This document shows, piece by piece, positions 18,102 through 27,773 of a stretch of DNA of 34,975 nt. Positions within the stretch are counted from its first letter, which is position 1. Each line of letters begins with the position of its first letter. A program made the position numbers and the translations under genes. Location of the stretch: positions 1 to 34,975 of the forward strand of contig CANRHN010000016.1 in NCBI GenBank assembly GCA_947630425.1. Reading direction: 5' to 3'. The notes beneath the pieces were generated by a model. That model saw only the letters and a program-made list of their open reading frames with translations, was not told where the DNA came from and did no database searches. Source of the DNA: an uncultured Clostridia bacterium. Lineage in GTDB: Bacteria > Bacillota > Clostridia > Christensenellales > CAG-314.

Positions 18102-21100
18102 CTACATTGCCTGCTTGATTGCGTCCGTAAGCTTGACGGACACGATTTTAGATACGCCCTTTTCTTCCATTGTCACACCGTAAAGCACGTCGGCATTTTC
18201 CATTGTGGGCTTTTTGTGGGTGATGACGATGAACTGTGTGGAAAGGGAGAATTTACGCAGGTACTTGGCAATTCTTTCCGCATTGGCGTCGTCCAACGCC
18301 GCTTCTATCTCGTCTAGCACGCAGAAAGGCATCGGATTGAATTTGAGTATGGAGAACAAAATCGCCGCCGTCGTCATTGTGCGTTCGCCGCCGGAAAGGA
18401 GCGAAATGTTCTGCAACTTCTTTCCCGGGGGTTGGGCTTCGATCTCGATTCCCTGATCCAACGCCGGTTTGCTCGGATCGTTGTCGATGTAAAGTCGCGC
18501 GTTGCCGCCGTTGAACAACTCACGGAAAATGATCTTAAAGTTGTCGTTGATTTGTTCCATTCCTTCGTTAAAACGCGTCTGAATGTCGCCCTCAAGCTCT
18601 CCCAACGCATTTTTGAGGTCGGCTTCCGCTTTTTGAAGGTCGTCCATTTGAGAGGACAGTTCATCGTAGCGTCCCTGCTCCACTTCCAATTGCTGAATGG
18701 CGTTCACGTTGACGTTCGGTCCCAATTGCTGTATTTCCGCTTTCAACTCGGAAATGCGCTCTTTGCCGACATCTTTGTTGTAATTTTCGTCCTTGTACTG
18801 CATTGCGGCAGAATATGTTATTCCATATTCCTCCTGAACACGTTGTTGCAATTGAAGCAGGTCGTCGTCTATCTTGTTGATGATGTACTCCTGTTTGTCG
18901 ATAGTTCCGTTCAACTCGGCAAGCTCATTGCCCAAACGCATACGTTCGTCTGTTAAAGCGCGGAAGTCCTCTTCCAATTGAGACTTGAGACTGTCCGTTT
19001 GTTTGATTTGCTCCAACAGCTGCGCCATTTCTTCCTGCAAGTTGCTGTCGGTGACGCTTTCGTTCATTGTGGCATACATTCCGTCAATTGCAGTGCGCAC
19101 CTGCGCAATGTAGGTTTGACGGTTTTTGATACCCTCCTGTAACGTAAGTATGTTTTCGTTGTTGTTTTTTATATCTTTCTCGGTGACGTCGATGTTGGAA
19201 GTCAACACAACCAAGCGATAGCGTTTGTCGGACAGACTTGTTGAAACGGCGTCCTTTGCGGAACTTTCCAACTGTGTAACTTCACGCAAATGATTGGACT
19301 TTTCGCGAAGCTGTTTTTCCGCCATTCCCAATTCCTTTGCGCGCAGTTCCAGCTTTTTGACTCCGACGTCGATTTGCGACATGCGAGCAACGATTTTTTC
19401 CTTTTCGCCCGAAAGCTGAAGCACATTCTTTTTGTCGGAATTGCTGAGTGTGTTAGAAGTTTCGATGCGTTCTTTTGCTGTGGCAATTTCCACTTTGATG
19501 GTGTTCAAATTGTCATTTAACTTGTTGGCAGACGCGCGCAACTCGCCTAATTGCGCGTCCAACGCGGCTTTATCCGCCTCGGCTTTTTGTAAATCTTTCA
19601 ACAAAACCGCCAACTTTTCGTTGCGCTCGGCAATTTCCGTCTCGTAAGACAAAATGTTGTAGCCGTTTTGTTTGCGATTGCTGCCGCCTTCCAACGATCC
19701 GTCATTGGAAATACGTTCTCCCGTCAGCGTAACCATACGGTGCGCATAACGGTACTTGCGACTGATGGCGATTGCGTTGTCAAATGTATCCACCACCACA
19801 ACGCCGCCGAGCAAAGACTCGATAACGTTGCTGTAATGCTTGTCGAAACCGACAAGCTCCGAAGCTACACCCAACACGCCCTTTTCGTTCAATACTTCGG
19901 CGCGATCGATACCGTGAGGCTTCATCGAGCTGACAGGCAAAAATGTTGCCTTGCCGTAGTCGTTTATTTTTAGATAATTGATCAGATACTTGACGTCCTC
20001 TTCCGTTTCGGTAACAATGTTTTGAAGGCGTCCGCCCAAAGCAGCCTCAATTGCCGTTTGGAGACGAGCCTCTACCTTGATAAGATCGGCAACAGATCCT
20101 TTGATGTGGGACGCAAGCTCGCGGTCCTTTTTAGAATCCTGCATCAAGTACTGTATTGTGGGTTGATAGCCGCGGTAATTGGCGGCAAAATCGTTGAGCA
20201 TGTCTATACTGCCCTTTTCGCCACTGTACGCTTGCTGACGCTTTGTAAGCTCTTTGGCAAGATTAAACTGTTGAAATTCCAAATCTTTGATTTGTTGTTT
20301 TGCTTGACGACAAGACGTTTCAAGAACGTCACGCTCCTTGCGCAACGCGTCATAGCGTTCCAACAAGTCCCCCTCTTCGCCTGCGGATTCCTTCAATTTT
20401 TGGGTAAGTTCTTCTTCGCTCTTGGTAACTTGATCCAACCGTTCCTGCAACGTTTTCTTTTCTGTGTTCAAAGCAATCAACTTGTTGTCCGTTTCCGCAA
20501 CGGCGTGTATTGCTTCATCCAACTTGACGCGCAGCGACTCTGAACGTTCGTTTATTTCGTCCACACGTTTGTTGACGTCGGCAAATTGTTCGTTGGCGTC
20601 GCCTATTTCCTTTTCAAGATTTTCACGCTCCCCGTTGCGACGCTCCAACAGCACAGCAAGCTCGGCGTTTACCTGAACAAGACGCTCGATTTCCTGTTTG
20701 TCGGTGGCTATCAACTCCTCGTTGGACTGAATGTCCCTTTCGCAACCGTTTATGCGTTCCTGAATTATGTCCTTTTCGCCCGCGTTCTTTTGCACCTCAA
20801 CGGCAAGTTTTACCTGCTTGTCTCTGAGTTCGGCAATTTCCGCGTCTATGTTGTTGCGACGATGGAATGTTTCGTCGTGCTTTTCGTTGATTTGCGCAAA
20901 TTGCGATTCTTTGAAGTTGTACTCCTCTTTCAGTCCGTCAAGCAGTTTTTTACCTTCTTCCTTTTCTCTGCTTGCATTGTCGTAGCCGTAAATATAAGCG
21001 TTTATTTCCAACAAACGAAGTTCGTCGTAAAATTCCATATATTTCTTGGCAATGGTAGCTTGACGTTTCCATTCGGGCAAATGACGCTTCACTTCGTCCA

Positions 21101-21686
21101 TCAAAATTGCAATTTGCTGCATGTTGGTGTGCGTTTTTTCCAATTTGCGCTCCGTTTCCACTTTTTGAAAACGGAAGGTGGAAATTCCCAACGCCTCTTC
21201 GAAAATTGCGCGCCTATCCTCGGGACGGGCGTTCAAAATTGCGTCCATTCTGCCCTGTCCGACAATAGAGTAACCGTCTTTACCCAATCCCACGCCGCGC
21301 AACAATTGCAAAATATCCTTTAGGCGCACCACATTTCTGTTGAGTAAGTATTCGCTTTCGTTGTTACGGTACAGCTTGCGGCTGATTACGATCTCATCCA
21401 TCGGAATGTCAAACAAACGGGTCGTATTGTCAAAGAACAACGAAACCTCGCAGTAGCTCATGGATTTGCGCGTGTCCGTTCCGCTGAAAATCAAATCCTG
21501 CATTAGCTTACCGCGAAGATTTTTGGTACTTTGTTCACCCAAAACCCAACGAATGGCGTCGGAAATATTGCTTTTGCCGCACCCGTTCGGTCCTACGATG
21601 CCCGTTATCGGTTGATCGAATCTCAGTTCCACCTTGTCGGCAAAACTTTTGAAGCCGTACATTTCTACTTTTTTTAAATAAAGCAC
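18102..21686 (-). CDS. smc: Chromosome segregation ATPase SMC
   Basis: [36 protein letters not shown] Walker A, long coiled coils, hinge, [40 protein letters not shown]. Confidence 0.98.
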   Translation of the reverse strand: MLYLKKVEMYGFKSFADKVELRFDQPITGIVGPNGCGKSNISDAIRWVLGEQSTKNLRGKLMQDLIFSGTDTRKSMSYCEVSLFFDNTTRLFDIPMDEIVISRKLYRNNESEYLLNRNVVRLKDILQLLRGVGLGKDGYSIVGQGRMDAILNARPEDRRAIFEEALGISTFRFQKVETERKLEKTHTNMQQIAILMDEVKRHLPEWKRQATIAKKYMEFYDELRLLEINAYIYGYDNASREKEEGKKLLDGLKEEYNFKESQFAQINEKHDETFHRRNNIDAEIAELRDKQVKLAVEVQKNAGEKDIIQERINGCERDIQSNEELIATDKQEIERLVQVNAELAVLLERRNGERENLEKEIGDANEQFADVNKRVDEINERSESLRVKLDEAIHAVAETDNKLIALNTEKKTLQERLDQVTKSEEELTQKLKESAGEEGDLLERYDALRKERDVLETSCRQAKQQIKDLEFQQFNLAKELTKRQQAYSGEKGSIDMLNDFAANYRGYQPTIQYLMQDSKKDRELASHIKGSVADLIKVEARLQTAIEAALGGRLQNIVTETEEDVKYLINYLKINDYGKATFLPVSSMKPHGIDRAEVLNEKGVLGVASELVGFDKHYSNVIESLLGGVVVVDTFDNAIAISRKYRYAHRMVTLTGERISNDGSLEGGSNRKQNGYNILSYETEIAERNEKLAVLLKDLQKAEADKAALDAQLGELRASANKLNDNLNTIKVEIATAKERIETSNTLSNSDKKNVLQLSGEKEKIVARMSQIDVGVKKLELRAKELGMAEKQLREKSNHLREVTQLESSAKDAVSTSLSDKRYRLVVLTSNIDVTEKDIKNNNENILTLQEGIKNRQTYIAQVRTAIDGMYATMNESVTDSNLQEEMAQLLEQIKQTDSLKSQLEEDFRALTDERMRLGNELAELNGTIDKQEYIINKIDDDLLQLQQRVQEEYGITYSAAMQYKDENYNKDVGKERISELKAEIQQLGPNVNVNAIQQLEVEQGRYDELSSQMDDLQKAEADLKNALGELEGDIQTRFNEGMEQINDNFKIIFRELFNGGNARLYIDNDPSKPALDQGIEIEAQPPGKKLQNISLLSGGERTMTTAAILFSILKFNPMPFCVLDEIEAALDDANAERIAKYLRKFSLSTQFIVITHKKPTMENADVLYGVTMEEKGVSKIVSVKLTDAIKQAM

Positions 21687-22348
21687 TAATCAATTCTCCA
21701 TTTTGTTACTAATTTGTTTGCGGCAGCTTGCTCTGCCGCTTTTTTGCTTGAACCTTTTCCTTCCGATTGTTTTTGCCCGTTTACGTACAGCTCGTAGCAA
21801 AAAACGGGTTTGTTGTCCGGTCCGTCACGCCCGACATACTTGTAGCTCAAAGATAGTTTGTTTTTTTGACAGTATTCCTGCAAACGCGTTTTTGCGTCCT
21901 TGTTGAGCGCGCCGATGCAATCCGTCAATTCACGCTTCAAGGAATACAAAAAGAATTTTTTTGCCTTTGCCATTCCGCCGTCGATGTAGATGGCGCACAG
22001 CACCGATTCGTATATGTTCGCCACCGTTTTGTGCGACAATTCCTTGTTGATTGTTCGCAAGTAAGAGGTCAACCCCAACCGCTCCACCACGGGGAAAAGC
22101 GATTCCGCAGAAACAAGTCTTGCGCGCATTGCAGAAAGCTCCCCCTCGCTACACTGCGAGAAACGTGTATACAAGTAGTCCGACGAAAGGTATTCGAGGA
22201 TCGCGTCGCCGAAAAATTCCATTCGCTCGTTGTCCTCGACATTTTCGATGTTTGCATACGACGAGTGAGTAAACGCCTGCGCCAACAGCTGTTTGTTTTT
22301 GAAAGTATAATGCAGTCTTTGCTCTATTTCGCTGACGTTGAGTATCAT
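21686..22348 (-). CDS. rnc: Ribonuclease III
   Basis: QAFTHSSYAN, NERMEFFGDAILEYLSSDYLY RNase III signature, C-terminal dsRBD GKGSSKKAAEQAAA. Confidence 0.96.
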   Translation of the reverse strand: MILNVSEIEQRLHYTFKNKQLLAQAFTHSSYANIENVEDNERMEFFGDAILEYLSSDYLYTRFSQCSEGELSAMRARLVSAESLFPVVERLGLTSYLRTINKELSHKTVANIYESVLCAIYIDGGMAKAKKFFLYSLKRELTDCIGALNKDAKTRLQEYCQKNKLSLSYKYVGRDGPDNKPVFCYELYVNGQKQSEGKGSSKKAAEQAAANKLVTKWRID

Positions 22349-22382
22349 TTATTTTCAATCCTTGTGGCGCGCATTATAAATT

Positions 22383-22411
22383 ATTATAACCTATAAACAT
22401 ATATTTGGCAA
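22383..22411 (-). promoter_or_regulatory. Sigma70-type promoter for rnc-smc-ftsY
   Basis: Minus strand TTGCCA-N17-TATAAT. Confidence 0.7.
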
Positions 22412-22477
22412 TGGAAAAAGCACAAAAAACATTGATGTTTCACAAAATATATCAAATATATTCGTTTGTTTCACACA

Positions 22478-22508
22478 GCAAAAGCCACCGACATTAAGCC
22501 GATGGCTT
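22478..22508 (-). terminator. Intrinsic terminator downstream of rpmF
   Basis: Minus strand AAGCCATCGGC-TTAAT-GTCGGTGGCTTTT, 11-bp stem with two G-U pairs. Confidence 0.7.
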
Positions 22509-22531
22509 CCTATGCAAATTTAAGCTCGAGT

Positions 22532-22717
22532 CTACTTCTTTTCGGTGTTTTCCACCACTTGCTTACCGTCGTAGTAACCGCAGTTTTCGCAAACCTTGTG
22601 GGCAACCTTCAACTCATGGCATTGAGGACATTCCACCAAAGTAGCAGCGTTAGCCGTCCAATTGGCTGCTCTCGTGTGCTTCCTTTGTTTAGATGTTTTT
22701 CTCTTGGGTACCGCCAT
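22532..22717 (-). CDS. rpmF: Ribosomal protein L32
   Basis: MAVPKRKTSKQRKHTRAANW ... CPQCHELKVAHKVCENCGYYDGK. Confidence 0.96.
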   Translation of the reverse strand: MAVPKRKTSKQRKHTRAANWTANAATLVECPQCHELKVAHKVCENCGYYDGKQVVENTEKK

Positions 22718-22732
22718 AGTAATGCACCTCCG

Positions 22733-23236
22733 TTAGAATTTTAGATTTTTTAGTGCGGCAAAAGCATTTTCACGTGACAGATCGCACTCGCACTGCCGCT
22801 CGTTGAGATTTGTTCCGCATTTAGGGCACAATCCCTTGCAATCCTCTTTGCAAAGCAGACTAACGGGCACAGACAACACCACCTCGTCACATACAGCCTT
22901 GGTTGCGTCCAACCTGCTTCCGCTGTAAACGTAGCCGTCCTCTTCTTCCGCGCTGTCTTTGTAGAAGGTCTGACAGAAAGGCAAATCGATTTGTCTCTTT
23001 ATCAGCGCAAGGCATCTGTCGCAAAATCCCTCTATGTGGCAAGAGATTTTGCCTTTTACCAAGATGTCGGGATTGACAAACGTCACCTCAAAATGCACGT
23101 CCGCTTTGACGATTTTTGCGTCTGGGTACGGTAACAGTCCATCGTCCAATTTGCATTGAAAGTCAAAACAAATCGGTTCGCCGACATGCGCAAAATTTTC
23201 TGTCAAATCGATGATAACCTTATCAGACACAATCAT
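22733..23236 (-). CDS. DUF177 / YceD family protein (YlbN-like)
   Basis: GFCDRCLALIKRQIDLPF, EDCKGLCPKCGTNLNERQCEC; immediately upstream of rpmF. True start may be GTG at 23230. Confidence 0.88.
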   Translation of the reverse strand: MIVSDKVIIDLTENFAHVGEPICFDFQCKLDDGLLPYPDAKIVKADVHFEVTFVNPDILVKGKISCHIEGFCDRCLALIKRQIDLPFCQTFYKDSAEEEDGYVYSGSRLDATKAVCDEVVLSVPVSLLCKEDCKGLCPKCGTNLNERQCECDLSRENAFAALKNLKF

Positions 23237-23237
23237 T

Positions 23238-23266
23238 ATTATACAAAATAGCTATTGTTTTGTCAA
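23238..23266 (-). promoter_or_regulatory. Perfect-consensus sigma70 promoter abutting the DUF177 start codon
   Basis: Minus strand TTGACA-N17-TATAAT; -10 ends 1 nt before ATG (23236). Confidence 0.8.
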
Positions 23267-23270
23267 CGGT

Positions 23271-24473
23271 TTACGCCAACTTTGCTTCGCGTATTGTTTC
23301 GCGCGCAATTACCAATTCCTCATTGGTGGGAATGACCAAAACTTTCACTTTCGAGTCGCGTGCGGAAATTTCCGCAACCGTTCCGCGCGGACAATGCGCA
23401 TTTTTGTCGGGATCCAATCTGATACCCAAGTAATCCATGTTTTCCAACGAGGCTGCGCGAACCTTGTCGTCGTTTTCGCCTATGCCCGCCGTAAACACAA
23501 CCACGTCCACGCCGTCGAGAGCCGCCGCATACGCGCCCACATATTTTTTGACGGAGTAAGCGAACATGTCAAGCGCCAAACGCGCGCGGTCGTTGCCCGC
23601 TTCTACTGCGGCGGACAAATCTCTGAAGTCGCTGGAAACGCCGGACACGCCCAACATACCGCATTTTTTGTTAAGGTAGGTCAGCATTTGAGAAACGTCC
23701 ATGCCTTCCTTGCGAGCGATGTATTCCGCCGCGGCAAAATCTATGTCACCGCTGCGCGTGCCCATGGGAACGCCCGCAAGAGGAGTAAATCCCATAGATG
23801 TATCTATACATTTGCCGCCCTTTACCGCCGATATCGAAGAACCGTTGCCAAGGTGGCAAGTAATTATTTTCAGATCTTCTATATTTTTTCCCAAGTATTT
23901 TGCCGCTTCTTCCGCCACATACTTGTGACTTGTGCCGTGAGCGCCGTAGCGACGTATTTTGTATTTTTCGTAGTGAGAATAATCCACTGCGTACATGTAC
24001 GCGTAGTCAGGCATGGTGAAATGAAAGCCCGTGTCAAACACAAGCACCATAGGCGTGTTCGGCATTTGAGCCAAGCAAGCGTTTACGCCCACAATTGCGG
24101 CAGGATTGTGCAACGGAGCAAGATCCTTGATTTGCTCCATAAGCTCCATTGCCTCGGGAGTAACCAAAGTAGGCTTCTTAAAAGCCTCGCCGCTTGCAAC
24201 GACGCGGTGTCCCACGCCGTCGATTTCCTCCATAGAAGAGATTACTCCGACGTCCTTGTCGGTGAGCTTGTCAAGCACAAGTTTTACCGCCACTTTGTGA
24301 TCGGGCATGTCGATTTGACGTTCGATGGTTTGACCGTGAGCCTTGTACACAAAGTTGGAGTCGGCAATTCCTATACGTTCGCACAAGCCTTTGGCAAGTA
24401 CGGACTCCGTTTCCATGTCGATCAATTGATATTTGAGTGATGAGCTTCCCGAATTGATTACCAAAATTTTCAT
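23271..24473 (-). CDS. ackA: Acetate kinase
   Basis: MKILVINSGSSSLKYQLID, VFDTGFHFTMP, CHLGNGSSISAVKGGKCIDTSMGFTPLAGVPMGTRSGD. Confidence 0.97.
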   Translation of the reverse strand: MKILVINSGSSSLKYQLIDMETESVLAKGLCERIGIADSNFVYKAHGQTIERQIDMPDHKVAVKLVLDKLTDKDVGVISSMEEIDGVGHRVVASGEAFKKPTLVTPEAMELMEQIKDLAPLHNPAAIVGVNACLAQMPNTPMVLVFDTGFHFTMPDYAYMYAVDYSHYEKYKIRRYGAHGTSHKYVAEEAAKYLGKNIEDLKIITCHLGNGSSISAVKGGKCIDTSMGFTPLAGVPMGTRSGDIDFAAAEYIARKEGMDVSQMLTYLNKKCGMLGVSGVSSDFRDLSAAVEAGNDRARLALDMFAYSVKKYVGAYAAALDGVDVVVFTAGIGENDDKVRAASLENMDYLGIRLDPDKNAHCPRGTVAEISARDSKVKVLVIPTNEELVIARETIREAKLA

Positions 24474-24485
24474 CGTAACACCATC

Positions 24486-25481
24486 CTAAAATTGCGTTTG
24501 AAGTGCGGTTATAGCCACCGCGGCAACAATGTCCTCCGCTTTGCAACCGCGCGAAAGGTCGTTCAACGGCTTTGCAAAGCCTTGACAAATTGGACCGACA
24601 GCCATAAAGCCGCCCAAACGTTCGGCGATTTTGTAGCCGATGTTGCCCGCCTGCAAATCGGGGAAGATAAACACGTTTGCATGTCCCGCAACAGGGCTGC
24701 CCTTTGCCTTCATTTCGCCCACAGAGGGAACAATTGCCGCGTCAAACTGAAGCTCTCCGTCCAGCTTGAGATAAGGAGCTTTTTCTTTGGCAATACGCGT
24801 AGCTTCCTGCACGAGGGTTACGTTGTCGTGCTTGGCGCTTCCCTTTGAGGAGAAAGACAGCATCGCCACACGAGGCTCGACGCCCGCTATGGACTGCGCG
24901 GACTTGGCTGTGGAAATTGCACAGTCTGCAAGTCCTCCCGCCGTGTAGGTCGGGTTCAAACCGCAATCGGCAAAAATCACCAGCCCGTCGGGGCAGTACT
25001 GATTTCCCTGCGGGGGACAAATCATGAGATTGAAGCTGGAAACAGCAGAAACTCCGGGAGCGGTTTTGATGATTTGCAATCCTGGACGCAGCGTATTTGC
25101 CGTGGAATGACATGCGCCGGAAACAAGTCCGTCAACATCGCCCATTTTGAGCATCATCGCGCCGAAGTAAGTTCCGTCCTTCAGCAACTCGGTTGCTTGT
25201 TCGGGGGTCATTCCCTTGGAGGCGCGCAATTCCACAAGTTTGTCTCTGTATTCTTGCAGCTTTCCGTCCGTAAGCGGATTGACAATCTGTACTCCGCCAA
25301 GGTCAACGTCGGGGTTGGCAGCCTTTATTTGGGTCTCGTCACCCAACAAAACAATTTGAGCAATGCCTTCTTCCGTTGCCATTTGCGCCGCTTTGACGAC
25401 GCGTTTGTCCTCGCCCTCGCAAAGCACTATTCTTTTGCCGAGTTTTGCGGCTTTGCTTTTTATTTGTTCCAATACGCTCAT
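24486..25481 (-). CDS. pta: Phosphate acetyltransferase
   Basis: KRIVLCEGEDKRVVKAAQMA, GLVSGACHSTANTLRPGLQIIKTAPG, MLSFSSKGSAKH; 12 nt from ackA. Confidence 0.96.
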   Translation of the reverse strand: MSVLEQIKSKAAKLGKRIVLCEGEDKRVVKAAQMATEEGIAQIVLLGDETQIKAANPDVDLGGVQIVNPLTDGKLQEYRDKLVELRASKGMTPEQATELLKDGTYFGAMMLKMGDVDGLVSGACHSTANTLRPGLQIIKTAPGVSAVSSFNLMICPPQGNQYCPDGLVIFADCGLNPTYTAGGLADCAISTAKSAQSIAGVEPRVAMLSFSSKGSAKHDNVTLVQEATRIAKEKAPYLKLDGELQFDAAIVPSVGEMKAKGSPVAGHANVFIFPDLQAGNIGYKIAERLGGFMAVGPICQGFAKPLNDLSRGCKAEDIVAAVAITALQTQF

Positions 25482-25565
25482 AACAATCTCCTTTTGAAAC
25501 GCTTTATTTATTGTGAAAAAAGGTGTATAATTTGTTTGTTACCCCTCTTTCAACACGATATTCAA

Positions 25566-25594
25566 ATTATATCATAACAAAAAGCGATTGTAAA
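25566..25594 (-). promoter_or_regulatory. Sigma70-type promoter for pta-ackA
   Basis: Minus strand TTTACA-N17-TATAAT. Confidence 0.65.
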
Positions 25595-25615
25595 CAAAAT
25601 CCGAACATCACAACA

Positions 25616-26671
25616 ATGAAATTAGCTGCAATTATATGCGAATTCGACCCTTTACACACGGGACACAAACGTTTGATAGACTATGCAAAATCCATCGCCG
25701 AAAAGGTGGTCTGCATAATGAGCGGAAACTTTACCCAACGCGGATTGCCCGCCTGCGCCGACAAATATTCTCGGGCGCGCCATGCCTTGATAGCCGGCGC
25801 CGATATGGTTGTGGAGCTACCCACCGTTTTTGCCACCGCTTCGGCGGAGAACTTTGCCTACGGCGCGGTAGAAATCGTAAAAAAAATCAACGCGAATTGC
25901 GTTGTTTTCGGCAGCGAATGTGGCGATATAGACGTTTTGCGAGCTTGCCTTGACAAACTCGACAATGCCGACACTCAAACGCTCATAAAAAAGGAGATGT
26001 CAAAAGGGGTCAGCTACCCCAAGGCGCTTGCGCTTGCAACCGAAATGGATGTGCTGAACAAACCCAACAACGTGCTTGCAATAGAATATTTGCGCGCAAT
26101 GCGCAATTCCCGATGTAATGCGGTTGCTTTTACTTTGAAGCGCGAGGACAATTACAACGGCACAGCACCCACGGAGTACGCCTCGTCCGCCATGTTGCGC
26201 CGCAACAGCGAGCTTCGCAGCAAGTATACCTTTGACTACGTTATTCAAGACATCGACGAGACGATTGCCGACAAGTACCGCCAAGCCGTTCCTCTATTCC
26301 TTTCGGTGGCAACCAAAGAGCAACTTTGTCAAACGGAAGGGGTATCGGAGGGTTTGGAAAACAGAATTTTCAATTCCGACAAGACAAAAGACTATGAAGA
26401 GCTGATGGAACAAATCAAAACAAAACGCTACACCCGCCTCAAGCTGCAACGCATAGTTTTGAATTACATTTTGGGAATAGACAAGGAAACGGTGATACGC
26501 TTCAAAAACGCAAACTTTGCCACTCCGCTATTGGCGGCAAAAAAGTCCGCCGCCCACTTGATAGCGCATATAAACAACGGTATCGACGAGGTAACTCAAC
26601 GTGCAGACAGGTTGTACTACGCTCTTGCAGGTAAAATTCCCGACAGCGCTTTCCGTCTGTCGGAAGATTAA
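25616..26671 (+). CDS. tmcAL: tRNA(Met) cytidine acetate ligase family nucleotidyltransferase (YlbM-like)
   Basis: MKLAAIICEFDPLHTGHKRLI, CIMSGNFTQRGLPACADKYSRARHAL, GADMVVELPTVFATASAENFAYGAV. Confidence 0.93.
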   Translation: MKLAAIICEFDPLHTGHKRLIDYAKSIAEKVVCIMSGNFTQRGLPACADKYSRARHALIAGADMVVELPTVFATASAENFAYGAVEIVKKINANCVVFGSECGDIDVLRACLDKLDNADTQTLIKKEMSKGVSYPKALALATEMDVLNKPNNVLAIEYLRAMRNSRCNAVAFTLKREDNYNGTAPTEYASSAMLRRNSELRSKYTFDYVIQDIDETIADKYRQAVPLFLSVATKEQLCQTEGVSEGLENRIFNSDKTKDYEELMEQIKTKRYTRLKLQRIVLNYILGIDKETVIRFKNANFATPLLAAKKSAAHLIAHINNGIDEVTQRADRLYYALAGKIPDSAFRLSED

Positions 26672-26740
26672 AAACAAAACAAAAACGTCTCAAATTTGCA
26701 TAAAATCTTAAAAAACAGCTTTTTTTGCCACTCTTTTTAA

Positions 26741-26770
26741 TACTATGTCTCACATAGTATTCTATAAAAC
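26741..26770. repeat. Copy 2 of a 30-nt dispersed dyad element
   Basis: TACTATGTCTCACATAGTATTCTATAAAAC; perfect 8-bp dyad ATACTATG-TCTCA-CATAGTAT; 28/30 identical to 11717-11746. Confidence 0.8.
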
Positions 26771-26826
26771 AAATATTTCCGATATGGATCGTTTCTAATT
26801 GTACGCTATTGAAAATATAATAGCTT

Positions 26827-27714
26827 GTGAAATTTGTTCGTGTTGCTGCGCCACTGCTTTTTGCCGCCGTCGTTTGCGTTTTTGTATCGGCGCCGACAAA
26901 GTATATGCAAAGTTTTTTTGACGGGCTGACTGTTTGGGCAATCAACGTGTTGCCCGCCTTGTTTCCGTTTGCCGTGCTGTCTGCGCTTGCTCTCAAAATT
27001 GCTCCGCACAAAAAAATATCGCTTTCAAAAAGTCTTTTCGGCGTGGATTGCGACAACGCTTGGACGATGAGTCTTTTGTGCGGCTACCCCATTGGAGCGC
27101 GTGCGATTGCCGACAGTAACGCCGACGCATACACGGCAACAAAAGCATGCGCCTTTTGCTCCACCGCGGGACCGATTTTTATGCTGGCGACGGTGGGTAC
27201 AACACTGCTGAAAAACAACGTCGCAACCGTAATACTCTTGATTTCTCACCTGCTTTCGTCACTATTCAACGGTTTGCTCTACCGCTCCCAAAAACCGATG
27301 ACCCTTTCCGAACAAAGCAAAGAACTTTGCGCCGCCGATTTGGGCAACACCATAACAGATTCTGCGCTTGCAGTGATTTCCGTAGGTGGACTAATTGCGC
27401 TGTTTTACATGCTTACCGACATGCTGAAAAGTTTTTTACCTGCCGATATAGCCGACAGCCTTCCTCTCGCTTTTGCTATAGGCGTGTTGGAAATGACAAA
27501 CGGAGTGTTTGCGGTATGTAGAGTTGCCGACGTCGCAACCGCAACCGTTCTTTGCAGCGGATTGTTGGCTTTGGGCGGAGTTTGCGTTTTTTGCCAATGC
27601 TACGCGTTTTTGGGTAAAAAAGGGGTAAAAGTACGCGATATTCTGAAAATGAAGCTCACACAATCGGCTATCGCGACATTGGTGAGCTTTTGTTTGGTAA
27701 ATATTTTTTTATAA
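26827..27714 (+). CDS. YlbJ-like integral membrane protein (nucleoside-recognition/GATE-domain-like)
   Basis: LPALFPFAVLSAL, LLCGYPIGARAIAD, ACAFCSTAGPIFMLATVG; adjacent to tmcAL(ylbM) as in ylb synteny; GTG start forced by in-frame TAG at 26821. Confidence 0.75.
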   Translation: MKFVRVAAPLLFAAVVCVFVSAPTKYMQSFFDGLTVWAINVLPALFPFAVLSALALKIAPHKKISLSKSLFGVDCDNAWTMSLLCGYPIGARAIADSNADAYTATKACAFCSTAGPIFMLATVGTTLLKNNVATVILLISHLLSSLFNGLLYRSQKPMTLSEQSKELCAADLGNTITDSALAVISVGGLIALFYMLTDMLKSFLPADIADSLPLAFAIGVLEMTNGVFAVCRVADVATATVLCSGLLALGGVCVFCQCYAFLGKKGVKVRDILKMKLTQSAIATLVSFCLVNIFL

Positions 27715-27773
27715 AACCGCACGTAAATCGTTACTTTTTGATGCAAAACTACTTCAATTCAAAAACAGCTATT

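Noticed and set aside
23211-24440. 409-aa plus-strand ORF opposite ackA
   Set aside because: Fully antisense to acetate kinase; same low-plausibility composition.
26741-26770. Considered whether the dyad element is a dif/Xer site
   Set aside because: Arms and spacer do not fit the 11-6-11 Xer site layout; two copies 15 kb apart argue against a single dif.
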